DNA of 64,000 nucleotides, taken from assembly GCF_001976145.1 (NCBI RefSeq), contig NZ_MOXD01000008.1:62001-126000 (forward strand), given 5' to 3'. This document shows positions 11,501 to 18,099 of the stretch, piece by piece. Within the stretch, counting starts at the first letter, position 1, and every line of letters starts with the position of its first letter. The position numbers and the translations under genes were made by a program. This stretch comes from Serratia oryzae (GTDB lineage Bacteria > Pseudomonadota > Gammaproteobacteria > Enterobacterales > Enterobacteriaceae). The notes below the pieces were generated by a model. It was not told where the DNA came from, ran no database searches, and was given only the letters and a program-made list of their open reading frames with translations.

Positions 11501-13896
11501 TGATTCAGATAACCCCGTGCCAACCCAACCCCCGAAACACAAAGCTCACCAGGCACACCGATAGGCAGTGGCCGCTGCTGGCTATCCAAAACATAGAGAC
11601 GCACACCAGGCAGTGGCCGCCCGATAGTATTCGCCCCGTTGTAACGATAAAGATTGATCGCAACACACACGCTCGCCTCTGAAGGGCCATAACCGTTAAA
11701 CAGTTGGTGCCCCAATTGGGTGTAGTGATCGAGACACGCTCGCGATGTTGCTTCCCCCGCAACCACAATCTGCGATAAACAGGCCGGAATGTTCGGCTTT
11801 AGCTTTAATAACGCGGGCGGCAAATGGGCAAATTCAATGTGATGTTGTTCAATCAGCGCCAATAACGCAGGCAGGTCGTGGCGTTGTTCTTCAGACGCTA
11901 CCACCAGCGTATGGCCGCCACACAAAGCGATATAGGTTTCCGCCACATGGGCGTCAAACACCACTGAGGCAAATTGCAGGCAGCACCGCGCTTTATCAGA
12001 GTGTCCGAGGATGGCCTGAAACTCGCGAACCATATTGAGTACACCCTGATGCTCCAGCAAAGCGCCCTTGGGTTGCCCCGTGGTTCCTGAGGTGTAAATA
12101 GCATAAGCCATCTGATGAGGAGAGGATTCAACGGCCAAAGGAACATCGCTGGTGGCCCCACTGTCGGCAGGGTCATCCACTAACCCGAGCTCAACTGGCA
12201 ACGCCATATCCTGCAGTTTTGCCCGCAGCCCCTGTTCGGTTATCAGCAATCGAGCACCGCTATCGGCAAGAATATAATTGATGCGCTGCTTGGGCAGTTG
12301 TGGCTCCAACGGAATATAAGCGGCCCCCGTTTTCATAATCGCCAGCATGGTCACTATCATATCTACGCCACGGTTCAGACACAGAGGAATGAGGGTGTCC
12401 GGGCCAATACTTTCCTGTGTAATGCGTTGATAGTGCTCCTTAATACGCCTGGCAAGACAACTACTTTTTTGTTCTAACGCCAGGTAGGTCAACTGCTGGC
12501 GTTCATCGATCAAGGCAATACGCTGCGGGTATTTTTTGGCCTGCTCAGTAATAGCCTGGTGCAACGTGCCCGGTGCCATCGCCTGTTTTGACTGCGGGGG
12601 ATTCCAATCGATCAGTTGCTCACGCTGTTGCGCTGGAGTCAGCAGGGGAAAGCTCTCTAACGGTTTGTCTGGATGCAGTAACAGCTGATTTAGCAGGTAC
12701 TGAAACTGCTCGGCCATTGCGGCAATTTGCTGCGGAGCAAACAGCTCTGGCTCATAACGGATACGAAATGCCATGTCCCCGCTTTGTTCCTGATATTCCA
12801 AAACCAGTTCAGCATTGGCCAAGCTCTGGTCAAAACGGTGGTTACAGCGTGTTTGGCAGCCCGTTAACGCCAGTGTCAGCTCATTGAAGTGCGCTTGGGC
12901 AAAACTGACATTTGGACGTATCCCGCTATTTTTCAGCACCTCATAAATCGGCCAGCGGGTAAAACGTAACCCCGGTTTGGCCTTCAAAGAGCGGTTGTGG
13001 GCTAAAGTACGCTGATAAATATCAGCAAAACTATCCCCTTGATGGACAAAAAAAGGGAACACCGCCGTATTTACCTGTGCCCCTAAACTCAGATGGCTAC
13101 CGCTTTCCATAGAAACTGGGTAAGCGATATGCGCAGCCTCACTTTGACAATAACGTGCAATCAGTAAGGCCCAAATCGTTTTAAACACCAAAAATGCATT
13201 AGCATGTTTTACGTTTCTTTTAAGCACTTCCCATTTTCTTAGTGGAAGCAAGAATTTTACTTGCCTATTAATGGGGGTGGAATCAGGGAGATGTACATAA
13301 GGAATTTCGTTCTTTTTAGGTAATCCTGTTAATGCTTTCTGCCAATACTCAGCGGGGTTGGCAGTAGACAGCTCGTTGAGTTTATCCAGATAATCCCGCC
13401 CTCTTTCCAAGAAAAATCTGTTATCATTAATGTGATTTTCCGCTGTCACACTGTCATTATAATAATCCGACATTTCAGTATAAACGTCAGCCACTGAAAG
13501 CCCATCGATGATGACATGATGCATAACCAGAACAAACTCATACACCTCATTTTCTTTATCATGGTAGAAACCATAGCTAAATAGCGGACCATTATTGAGA
13601 TCAAAAGGTCGCGTTGCTAACTCAGCTAAAGCCTCTAGGCTATTGCACCTTTCTAATCCTGTTACACACGTCTCAGCATTTCTACGCCATAAAAGCTGCC
13701 CATCCTCTTCAACCAGATGGCTATGCAGCACAGGATATTTATGAATGACGTACTTAACCGCACGTTCAAGCTTATGAATATCCAAAGAACCCGTAATTGT
13801 CTGGTCCATTATCATATTGTATTTGCTTGACAGAGGTTCAAGTTGCCATTCTGTAAAAAATATTCTCGTATAGGGCGTAGCTGATAAAGTGTGCAT
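2581..13896 (-). CDS. Three-module nonribosomal peptide synthetase, C-A-T-E-C-A-T-C-A-T-TE
   Basis: This 3771-residue single-protein assembly line appears to make a tripeptide-based product. The frame extends upstream to 14148, but the ATG at 13896 is preferred because it follows TAAGGAAAT and starts directly at a condensation domain. Landmarks by approximate residue: C1 MHHVIIDG 124; A1 YTSGTTG 599; T1 LGGDSI 980; epimerization domain HHLIIDAVSW 1165; C2 VHHSITDGWS 1596; A2 FTSGSTG 2058; T2 GGNSI 2443; C3 HHIAFDGWS 2632; A3 FTSGSTG 3108; T3 GGSSI 3493; thioesterase GWSLGG 3622 with a late His in CNHHNI. The E domain predicts a D residue at position 1. By eye the A3 specificity residues (D,L,Y,Q,M,S,A,I,W,K) resemble the cysteine code of HMWP2/pyochelin-type domains; A1 and A2 are not assignable. 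The leading C domain suggests a starter-type acylation or an upstream donor. No MbtH, PPTase, tailoring enzyme or exporter is adjacent. Product unknown. Confidence 0.93.
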   Translation of the reverse strand: MHTLSATPYTRIFFTEWQLEPLSSKYNMIMDQTITGSLDIHKLERAVKYVIHKYPVLHSHLVEEDGQLLWRRNAETCVTGLERCNSLEALAELATRPFDLNNGPLFSYGFYHDKENEVYEFVLVMHHVIIDGLSVADVYTEMSDYYNDSVTAENHINDNRFFLERGRDYLDKLNELSTANPAEYWQKALTGLPKKNEIPYVHLPDSTPINRQVKFLLPLRKWEVLKRNVKHANAFLVFKTIWALLIARYCQSEAAHIAYPVSMESGSHLSLGAQVNTAVFPFFVHQGDSFADIYQRTLAHNRSLKAKPGLRFTRWPIYEVLKNSGIRPNVSFAQAHFNELTLALTGCQTRCNHRFDQSLANAELVLEYQEQSGDMAFRIRYEPELFAPQQIAAMAEQFQYLLNQLLLHPDKPLESFPLLTPAQQREQLIDWNPPQSKQAMAPGTLHQAITEQAKKYPQRIALIDERQQLTYLALEQKSSCLARRIKEHYQRITQESIGPDTLIPLCLNRGVDMIVTMLAIMKTGAAYIPLEPQLPKQRINYILADSGARLLITEQGLRAKLQDMALPVELGLVDDPADSGATSDVPLAVESSPHQMAYAIYTSGTTGQPKGALLEHQGVLNMVREFQAILGHSDKARCCLQFASVVFDAHVAETYIALCGGHTLVVASEEQRHDLPALLALIEQHHIEFAHLPPALLKLKPNIPACLSQIVVAGEATSRACLDHYTQLGHQLFNGYGPSEASVCVAINLYRYNGANTIGRPLPGVRLYVLDSQQRPLPIGVPGELCVSGVGLARGYLNQPLLTQEKFIANPFAQADESEYQRLYRTGDRVRWLPNGELEYVGRDDFQVKIHGHRIELSEIEQAFVAVTSVAHCAVVVRGQEETPRIVAYYVAEVTLNDEQVKRQLAERLPDYMVPAVLVQLMSLPLTINGKLDMRALPEPGYSQACHDYRPATTYQEKQLQAVWQQVMGLEDIGLNDDFLRLGGDSITAIRLVSEMRRIGMVCRTQDLYHYRSIAALLDNLATTALPNAVQAEQGILSQDIPLSPTQLWFFEQEFAHSHYWNQSFLIRVPELDLGRLQQAIDALAVHHDMLRAYFTLEQQGYRQHYQEQSAPRTLLRCHRTELSDAELEALFSAWQSGFDYQQGPLWQFGYVEGYQDGSARIFFACHHLIIDAVSWRILVEDLRRLYLGEALGPKSASYRQWVNALLDYEPTGLREADYWQQQCEQQRDYRADFALSDRLNLHYGQLDSMATGKLMRMSGQTNDLLLTAWLRTLRHYSNTHSHTLMLESHGRDLPGGHLDVGRTLGWFTALYPVNFTLADNPQADVAQVRAALEAVPNQGIGYGVLRVRGGEHRPALRHPGVIFNYLGQFTDQGAEWQLLAEPSGQNSDPTNTNRELLILNSWVADETLCFRLDGMLTAAALLDIAQQFTHQVQQLIEQDSGAPVVMGEELPATLWQRLQQSYTPQAIFPCNSLQQGFIYHAVSQPDDPSYRVQMVLDYLTELNPDTYRQAWEMAVVRFPILRTCFNWQWQPLQVICAETAIDWHYEDYQQQENWQQALDQLCEQQRVQPFDLQQPGLFRLRLVQISAQHYCLVYTVHHSITDGWSGQLLLKYVHQAYQQLLAGQQPDSQQEVTYLLAQRYYMEQAEHCRAYWQQRQLNQCQANDISYLLSLPYEQKNSKNVEQTLLQRQLPPALYSSLQQLSLNQGVTLNVMLQFVWHKLLHIYSRQEVTLVGTTVSGRNLPIDGIEDSVGLYINTLPLRVDWDNDHSCLQQLQEIQRSLNELDEYCYQPLAELSYGGEALFHTLLVFENYPSADTADMPVRVRSTAEKTDYPLNLLAHTTDDGLLLSLAYANAYLTRDKADTLLSLLVTLLEHLPTHLYVPHHQLPLLRASKPVQAPTLALDSAFDYRCALHQRFMDWALEHPDDIAVIDALGSCSYGELYQAALVLSNQIRQCAKRDSALVAILMDKGRAQVIAILATLMAGKAYQPMDKSWPEKRRLTIVEQAEIGIVLCDEPWQHPAFTSLVLDSTGKALGIALPESLLAPQPVEPDALAYVIFTSGSTGVPKGVAISHAAITNTVIAMNNLLNVGTDDATFAVSALSFDVSVYDIFGMLSAGGRVVLPTESQRYQPQAWYQLLLQHQVTVWFSTPAFFDLLLQHKEQYASDSVSPLRSVILGGDWVSPMLAQRCFAWGAQCRFLNCWGVTEVAICSTMYEVGKTEQFQQSIPLGPTLANQSLYVLDAELKPLPQGVVGELYIGGVGLAQGYFNDTERTTERFIFHPMTGERLYRTGDLGRTLEDGNIQFLGRIDNQVKLNGYRIELGEIERTLSAVPEIGQCVALVTESNPRILLYYTASQEMDHTYLHELLAQTLPEYMRPADMIPLESFPLSVNGKVDRRALPIPEQSVAQKAYTAPSTEWETLCCDLWAEILRAERIGVDDNFYSSGGNSIQAITLCNRLSQALGREVTFAMLSAYPTVRQFCQHLEQQTAVNAAGPIAALAQTRYPLSSSQMRLWFLDELMQGNDLYQVPVLFELGEEINVDAYLLALQAVVTRHHLLRSTIVQNADDGTTQFVLQQRPLPLERLHVTAEEWETTLAAVIHRPFDLRKEYPLRHMLIERRETDGRVTRFSLLNVHHIAFDGWSANLLLAELEGHYAFFACDTPLTLPELTIQYSDYASWLESQLGNERDQARQQFWLDKMQGYQLLELPTDYPRPKEFDHRGATVSFDIDLELSEQLRSLARTTGVTLHAVLLAGFTLLLGKYSHQQDIVIGAPVANRSHSQIEPLIGLFVNTLVLRNTIDPELRVDEMIRQVFSNTVASQEYQDMPLEKLVESLNVERDLSRQPLFQVVFSVEQVMGAQQEKAIFTPLDLNHYYQVAKFDLGLMIEDGQPQLAAYINYACALFSPETIDRFMQHYRQLLRYMVQAPTAKVANLSLLSGEEQRKLLQPALETRPSAEYAHAIHHGFMAWAKQHPNDIALIDSQGSCTYGELYQLALVLSNQIRQGNLGSSALIAVAMDKGRAQMVAVFAVLMAGRAYLPMDTSWPENRRASIMQQAGCRLVLADRPWQQEAFTTIYLLPSGVAPTLAVPEVMLPPETVAPEQLAYVIFTSGSTGVPKGVAIQHAAANNTLIDVNQRLKIVPGDATLAISALSFDLSVYDIFGLLSAGGRLVIPSEKQRYQPDAWCHLMLEHRVTLWQSAPALFELLMQYVEREKLQLNRSLSRVMLSGDWIPVNLPQRCHRWAPDCRFISAGGATEAAIWSIMYEVEKGALFQQSIPYGQALANQCFYILDEHLVPVPPGIIGELFIGGVGLAQGYFNDPARTAERFIKHPVTGERLYRTGDLGRWLHDGNIEFCGRVDNQVKVNGYRVELGEIENTLMEIGAIKQCLVVKAMGEQERLIAYYVSDTPLDHSRLLTHVQGRLPMYMVPAAFIFLTEFTLNANGKIDRKRLPLPADDDATRQYVAPETEQERQLCALWQEVLQREVIGVTDDFFASGGSSILAISLCQKMSSLLAETVPVVKLFKYRTIRSMLAVENYQSVQRLNRYQPGAGNLWMIHPALVGCETYINFAKRVEGEINCLGVDNYNLYHCQQQLTDLSSVAAYYLAQMESQGLLEQPVIQLLGWSLGGLIALEIAAMLEARGVRDIQLYLLDSYYQAKVNYQDMPDLRKNMLAELGVHGEGAKRALAVEDAENAIGQGQTSGRLRHTEVTLFKATQMSAYYQALAGDKGTWQSEDNGVGAVCDRLNIIPLACNHHNILDCVDEIRRVIKPL

Positions 13897-14120
13897 GTAG
13901 ATTTCCTTACCTAAATTAATTAAAAATGAGTTGAAATTTGAAAGAATTTGATTTTTCTTTAATAAAACTGTCGCTGTGCGATGAATGAATAACATCACAG
14001 AAAGGCATCGGCTCGTCACTGTCAAAGCACGGGTGTGGAACGGTTTTCCGCTCCTCTCACAGAGAGTGTTACAGGGGTGAAAAACCCCACCATGCTTTTG
14101 AAGTGTAAGGTTTTTTATTT

Positions 14121-14759
14121 CTACTTGCGCGTCATAGAGAGATCGCAAATATTTACCAATCGGGATTTAACGATATGCACCTTGCTCTCATTTTTTAATG
14201 TCGCTAAAATACGTTGAATGCTGCTGCGTGATAGCGTGGTGCGTTTTTCAATAAACGCCAGTACAGAGGTATTCTTCCTGAAATCCTCAGGAAACTCCAT
14301 CAAATGAGCCAACATGCCTTTCACAATATCTTCAGACTTATATTTAAAGATACAATTATCGCGAAAACACATTCTTGACAACTTATAAGAAATAATACTT
14401 ATAAGCTCCTTTTGCAACTCTAACTTATTAATCAAATATTGCGCACGCGTCCTAGGTATTTGATAAATACAACTATCTGCCCCCAATTCGATCGAATAAT
14501 AGACACCGCCCCCCGGATAACAGGCCAAACCAATAACATAAGGAGAAAAAACTGTAGAAACGATAAGGTTGTCATCTAATCGACAAAGATTAGCACTGCC
14601 TCTTTCCAAAAGGTATAAATTAAAAAAGTCAGGCTCTGACTCTATTTTAACACCTTGAGTCGTTTCCCCCGGCTGCCTTGGCACTATTTTTTCTGCATAA
14701 GGAAGCAGTTCATTCAGTAGACGACGGAATGCAACATCGGGCTTTTCAACTTTAAACAT
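14121..14759 (-). CDS. Crp/Fnr-superfamily transcriptional regulator (IprA/YaiV-like)
   Basis: This 212-residue protein has an N-terminal cyclic-nucleotide-binding-like beta-roll (YLLERGSANLCRL...ELGADSCIYQIPR) and a C-terminal winged helix around TTLSRSSIQRILATLKNE. It resembles the cAMP-independent IprA/YaiV group of enterobacteria more than Crp itself, and I see no clear phosphate-binding cassette for cAMP. It lies 224 nt upstream of the NRPS gene on the same strand, so it is the natural candidate for its local regulator; that is inferred from position only. The gene and its surroundings are clearly AT-rich compared with the bulk of the NRPS gene. The Shine-Dalgarno sequence is weak (GGTGA). 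Confidence 0.75.
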   Translation of the reverse strand: MFKVEKPDVAFRRLLNELLPYAEKIVPRQPGETTQGVKIESEPDFFNLYLLERGSANLCRLDDNLIVSTVFSPYVIGLACYPGGGVYYSIELGADSCIYQIPRTRAQYLINKLELQKELISIISYKLSRMCFRDNCIFKYKSEDIVKGMLAHLMEFPEDFRKNTSVLAFIEKRTTLSRSSIQRILATLKNESKVHIVKSRLVNICDLSMTRK

Positions 14760-15137
14760 ACTTCACCATTCACTTTACAAAATAGTCCACGCTATTTTCC
14801 CCACTTACCTTCCCTTACCAAAACATACATTTTAAATGTTCAGAATCACTTAACTTTACTGCAAGATGTTATAGAAAATAATTGGAATCTGCATCAGAAT
14901 ATTCAAAATAAAATATTCATCTAAAAGAAATAGCAACACACCGATAAATGGAATAAAAAACTAATTTAATACGTAATTACTATTTATTACTCCAAATAAT
15001 TAACGGCAGATAGACATTAATAAAACTAACTGATTAGTGATTAATGTTAATTAATAGGTCATTTGACCAATTTTTTACGCACCAGATCGGTCTCTTACCC
15101 TGGTAAGAATGATTAGTTTTTATACGTTTTAGCCATC
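14760..15137. other. AT-rich intergenic region upstream of the Crp-like regulator
   Basis: About 380 nt with very low GC and no credible reading frame. It must hold the promoter of the regulator on the minus strand, but many A/T-rich hexamers fit and I cannot choose one. It ends at an ERIC element. Confidence 0.5.
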
Positions 15138-15263
15138 TATACCCAAAATACTTCGAGTTGCTTGTAGGCGGCAAACGAATGAATCCCTGGGAGCATAGCG
15201 AACTATGTGACCAGGGTGAAAGAGTGCAGCCAACACCCAAGCAACTTGAAGTATGAAGGGTAT
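15138..15263. repeat. ERIC (IRU) element, copy 1
   Basis: An approximately 126-bp imperfect palindrome that starts TATACCCAAAATACTTCGAG and ends CAACTTGAAGTATGAAGGGT plus ATA. The core (GAATCCCTGGGAGCATAGC, TGTGACCAGGGTGA, AGCCAACACCCAAGCAACTT) matches the enterobacterial repetitive intergenic consensus. Related copies occur at about 16.5, 25.3 and 44.3 kb. Confidence 0.9.
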
Positions 15264-15644
15264 AATCACCCTATTATTTTAGTCTTATTTAGGCTGTGTC
15301 CCTTAATTCAGCGTGATGCCGCCGCAACGCCAAAAAACCGTCAGCAAGGCAAAGCCATGTTCAAGCCCGACAACACCGGTGACGGGCTTTTGGAGCACGC
15401 TCCTGTGGACTGGGGCCATTTGAGTGACAAATCTGCTTATCACGCCCCGGCATCAGCCCAAGCCCTGCGGTTTGATTGATGACGGATATATCCATATCCT
15501 GAGGTTGATGGCAAAGTCGTTTTAAGCTTGAAGTATCTGGAACTAGCGCACCGAAGGGCCATAATGGGACCTATCCTTGTGTTACACCCTGCGGCTAAGG
15601 CCATACCTTCTTCCCTATCACTTTGAAAAATGGTCTGTACACCA
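15264..15644. other. Region without a recognisable gene between ERIC copy 1 and yhbQ
   Basis: The stretch is more GC-rich than the region to its left and looks like eroded coding sequence. The only frame of any length (15207-15479) begins inside the ERIC element and encodes nothing I recognise. It could be debris of a mobile element; I see no terminal inverted repeats. Confidence 0.35.
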
Positions 15645-15944
15645 ATGGATGACGTTATCTGGCACCTTTATATACTGCGCATGCCGGGCGGCATGCTGTA
15701 TACCGGCATCACCACCGATGTGGCGCGGCGTGTGGCGCAGCATCAGGCCGGTAAAGGGGCAAAAGCGCTGCGGGGTAAAGGTGAACTGGAGCTGGTTTTT
15801 CACTGCCAGGCAGGCGATCGCTCAACGGCACTGAAGCTGGAATATCGGGTTAAGCAACTGAGCAAAAAACAGAAAGAAAACCTGGTGATACATCAGCCCA
15901 GTTGCCTGAATGATTTACTGACAGAGATGCGCCAAAAAGCTTAA
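15645..15944 (+). CDS. yhbQ: GIY-YIG nuclease superfamily protein YhbQ
   Basis: This small GIY-YIG domain protein (99 aa from this start) has the signature [20 protein letters not shown] and the following conserved block [19 protein letters not shown], very close to E. coli YhbQ. Family members are single-domain proteins related to UvrC/Slx1-type nucleases; the cellular role of YhbQ is not firmly established. Two in-frame ATGs are possible (15630 and 15645); 15645 fits the family length better, and neither has a strong Shine-Dalgarno. It converges on the oxidoreductase gene and overlaps its end by 4 nt. In E. coli yhbQ lies between yhbP and yhbS; here it is about 9 kb away from yhbP. Confidence 0.88.
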   Translation: MDDVIWHLYILRMPGGMLYTGITTDVARRVAQHQAGKGAKALRGKGELELVFHCQAGDRSTALKLEYRVKQLSKKQKENLVIHQPSCLNDLLTEMRQKA

Positions 15945-16465
15945 AGACGCTGTACCAACTGCACCACGCCAGCCACTTCCTGCGCCAAGCGTTCATCGCT
16001 CATATCAAATACCCCTTGCACCAAGTGTGGCGGCAGGTAATCCATGCCGGTCAGATTGGCCATGGCGTTAAACGGGCGCAGTAAGTCAGCCACCGGATAG
16101 CGGTTATACCCTTCCGGCGAGTAGGCCTGCGCATTACCGCCGGTGGTCACCACCAGTTGCAACGGTTTGCCATGCAACTTGTTGCCCTCGCTGCCGTAAG
16201 CGAAACCGTAGGTTAATACCGCATCCTGCCATTCACTGAGGATCGCCGGTGAGCTATACCAGTAAAATGGAAACAGCATCACAATGGCATCATGGGTTTG
16301 TAGCAGCTCCTGCTCGCGGGCCACGTCAATCTGGTAATCCGGGTAAGTGCGCATCAGTTCATGTACGGTGACGTTCGGCAATGGGCGCAGCGCCGCGATC
16401 AGCGCTTTGTTGATACGGGAATCATCCGGGGACCGGTGGGCGGTTAACACGAGAGTACGAGACAT
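15941..16465 (-). CDS. Flavodoxin-fold NAD(P)H oxidoreductase (quinone reductase-like)
   Basis: This 174-residue protein of the flavodoxin-2 / NAD(P)H dehydrogenase (quinone) family starts [23 protein letters not shown], the usual first strand and phosphate loop. It continues with [19 protein letters not shown] and [20 protein letters not shown], typical FMN-site segments of KefF/MdaB/YwrO-like enzymes. Such proteins reduce quinones or act as accessory redox subunits. The frame is open further upstream, but that extension is read from an ERIC element; the ATG at 16465 follows AAGGATCG and is the better start. It is divergent from the LysR gene at 16855, a common arrangement in which the regulator controls the reductase. 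Confidence 0.85.
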   Translation of the reverse strand: MSRTLVLTAHRSPDDSRINKALIAALRPLPNVTVHELMRTYPDYQIDVAREQELLQTHDAIVMLFPFYWYSSPAILSEWQDAVLTYGFAYGSEGNKLHGKPLQLVVTTGGNAQAYSPEGYNRYPVADLLRPFNAMANLTGMDYLPPHLVQGVFDMSDERLAQEVAGVVQLVQRL

Positions 16466-16485
16466 AATTCGATCCTTAATTGATT

Positions 16486-16612
16486 TATACCCTTCATACT
16501 TCAAGTTGCTTGGGTGTTGGCTGCCTTCGTTCACCCTAGTCACATAGTTATCTATGCTCCTAGGGCTTCACTCCGTTGCCGCCTACAAGCAACTCGAATT
16601 ATTTTGGGTATA
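16486..16612. repeat. ERIC (IRU) element, copy 2
   Basis: About 127 bp beginning TATACCCTTCATACTTCAAG and ending CTCGAATTATTTTGGGTATA, in the opposite orientation to copy 1. It lies between the promoters of the divergent oxidoreductase and LysR genes, within 20 nt of the oxidoreductase start, so it is probably transcribed as part of that gene's leader. Confidence 0.9.
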
Positions 16613-16654
16613 GAGCCTATCCCAATAGGTAATGCTTGTCAGTTAAGGCTAACC

Positions 16655-16695
16655 AGTCCCCTCACCCCGGCCCTCTCCCACAGGGAGAGGGGGCG
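16655..16695. repeat. REP-like palindrome (CCCTCACCCCGG...GGGAGAGGGGG)
   Basis: A short GC-rich imperfect palindrome with the halves CCGGCCCTCTCCC and GGGAGAGGGGG. A closely related sequence appears after yhbW (about 59.59 kb) and a third near the end of ascB (about 36.47 kb), so this looks like a dispersed REP-type repeat. The rest of 16613-16854 holds the LysR promoter region and no gene. Confidence 0.7.
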
Positions 16696-16854
16696 ACTCC
16701 TTTAGCCATTGCGGCATGATTATGCAGTTTTGCGTTTAACTGACCGGCATTATTAACCCAATAGGTTATTAACTTGCCCCATTTTTTCATTTCTGCCGTT
16801 TCCGGTGTAGGCTGTTATCAGTCACATTAATTTCAACCTAAAGTATCAACCACG

Positions 16855-17763
16855 ATGTCGCTGCCTTTTGACGTGCACCGTCTGCTGCCTGCATTTCTCA
16901 GTGCGGCCCAGACGCAAAACTTTTCCGCCGCCGCGCGCCAGTTGGGCGTCACGCCCGCTGCGGTGAGTAAAAATATCCGCGTGCTGGAAGAAAAGCTGGC
17001 GCTGCGCCTGTTCCAGCGCAATACCCACAGTGTTCTGCTCACTGAAGAGGGCAAAGCGTTGCTGGCTCAGGTGGCTCCGCTGTGGCAGGCGCTTTCCGCC
17101 ACGTTGGAAATGGCCGGAAGCACACAACAGCAACCTTCCGGCACGGTGCGCGTCAGCATGATCCCCGGCTTTGGCCGCCAGATGCTGATGCCGCTGATCC
17201 CAGAGTTTCTCGCGCGCTACCCGCAGATCGATCTAGATCTGTCACTGGATGCGCGGGTGGTGAATCTGGTGGGGGAAGGGTTTGACGTCGGGATCGGCAG
17301 CCAGATCGATCCCGACAGCCGCCTGGTGGCACGCCCGCTTTACCCGATGCAGATGGTGCTGGCGGCCGCTCCTGGCTATCTGGCCCAGCACGGCACGCCG
17401 CAAACCCCGGCAAATCTGCGGCAACACCATTGCCTGCTGCACCGCAACCCGGCGACCGGGCGCAGCGTCAAATGGCGGTTGCAACAGCACGGCGCAACCC
17501 TGGAGCTGGATCTGCCTGGCCGCCTGATGAGCAGCCAGCCAGAAATGCTGCTGGATGCCGCCTTGGCCGGGCTGGGGATTGTCTACCTGTCTCGCTGGTA
17601 TGCGGAACAGCATTTCGCACAGGGCACGCTGCAACCGCTGTTGCAGGAATACTGGCCACGGCCAACGCAAATCTGGCTCTATTACGCCTCGGCCGATCTG
17701 CCGCCACGGGTGCGTGCCTGGGTTGATTTTTTACTGGACCATTTTCGCCCCCCTCCGGCGTGA
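16855..17763 (+). CDS. LysR-family transcriptional regulator
   Basis: This 302-residue LysR-type regulator has an N-terminal winged helix (NFSAAARQLGVTPAAVSKNIRVLE, residues about 22-45, then LRLFQRNTHSVLLTEEG) and a periplasmic-binding-like effector domain beginning near residue 90 (GTVRVSMIPGFGRQMLMPLIPEF). It belongs to the group similar to DsdC/AaeR-like and putative oxidoreductase regulators; the effector is unknown. It is transcribed away from the flavodoxin-fold reductase, which it most likely controls, with an ERIC and a REP-like repeat in the shared region. A hairpin overlaps its stop codon. Confidence 0.9.
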   Translation: MSLPFDVHRLLPAFLSAAQTQNFSAAARQLGVTPAAVSKNIRVLEEKLALRLFQRNTHSVLLTEEGKALLAQVAPLWQALSATLEMAGSTQQQPSGTVRVSMIPGFGRQMLMPLIPEFLARYPQIDLDLSLDARVVNLVGEGFDVGIGSQIDPDSRLVARPLYPMQMVLAAAPGYLAQHGTPQTPANLRQHHCLLHRNPATGRSVKWRLQQHGATLELDLPGRLMSSQPEMLLDAALAGLGIVYLSRWYAEQHFAQGTLQPLLQEYWPRPTQIWLYYASADLPPRVRAWVDFLLDHFRPPPA

Positions 17764-17783
17764 TGCGATCGTCATCACGCTTT
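17758..17783 (+). terminator. Rho-independent terminator overlapping the LysR stop
   Basis: An 8-bp perfect stem (GCGTGATG pairing with CATCACGC) with a 7-nt loop, followed by a short T-run. The left arm contains the LysR stop codon. Confidence 0.65.
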
Positions 17784-17920
17784 GGCGATTTTGGCGTGTT
17801 ACGGCCATTTGGCGTTCAGCCCGCTGATAGCAAGGGCTGCCATTCTTCCTGAAATTGACCGTTGTACATCCTTCAAACGCTCTCCTGAATTCTTTGTCCC
17901 AGGTCAAAAAAGCCGACGAC

Positions 17921-17967
17921 ACACCCATATATAGTGCTCACAGTAAATTAATTATCTATATATAGTA
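17921..17967 (+). promoter_or_regulatory. Tandem NrdR boxes upstream of nrdD
   Basis: Two 16-bp sites, ACACCCATATATAGTG (17921-17936) and TTATCTATATATAGTA (17952-17967), match the NrdR box pattern around a central TATATA. They start exactly 31 bp apart, close to three helical turns, the spacing known for NrdR pairs. NrdR represses ribonucleotide reductase genes when dATP is high. The rest of 17784-18099 is leader sequence with a GC-rich part and no gene. Confidence 0.82.
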
Positions 17968-18099
17968 GTTATCCACAACGTCATCCACACGCCCCCGCAG
18001 CCCTTGTGTTCTGCGGCATTGCCCTGTGGATAAGCCGAAACTGTGCCAATACCCCAAGATGCGGGTGTAACGTTCCCCAACGGGAACAGGAGTAACAAC

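Noticed and set aside
13897-14148. An 84-residue N-terminal extension of the NRPS
   Set aside because: The ATG at 13896 has a good Shine-Dalgarno and begins right at the C domain; the extension has no domain character and is read from the AT-rich leader.
15207-15479. A 90-codon plus-strand frame
   Set aside because: It begins inside ERIC copy 1 and has no recognisable product or ribosome site.
16466-16543. N-terminal extension of the oxidoreductase gene
   Set aside because: It is translated from ERIC element copy 2; the same peptide-like string appears next to copy 1.
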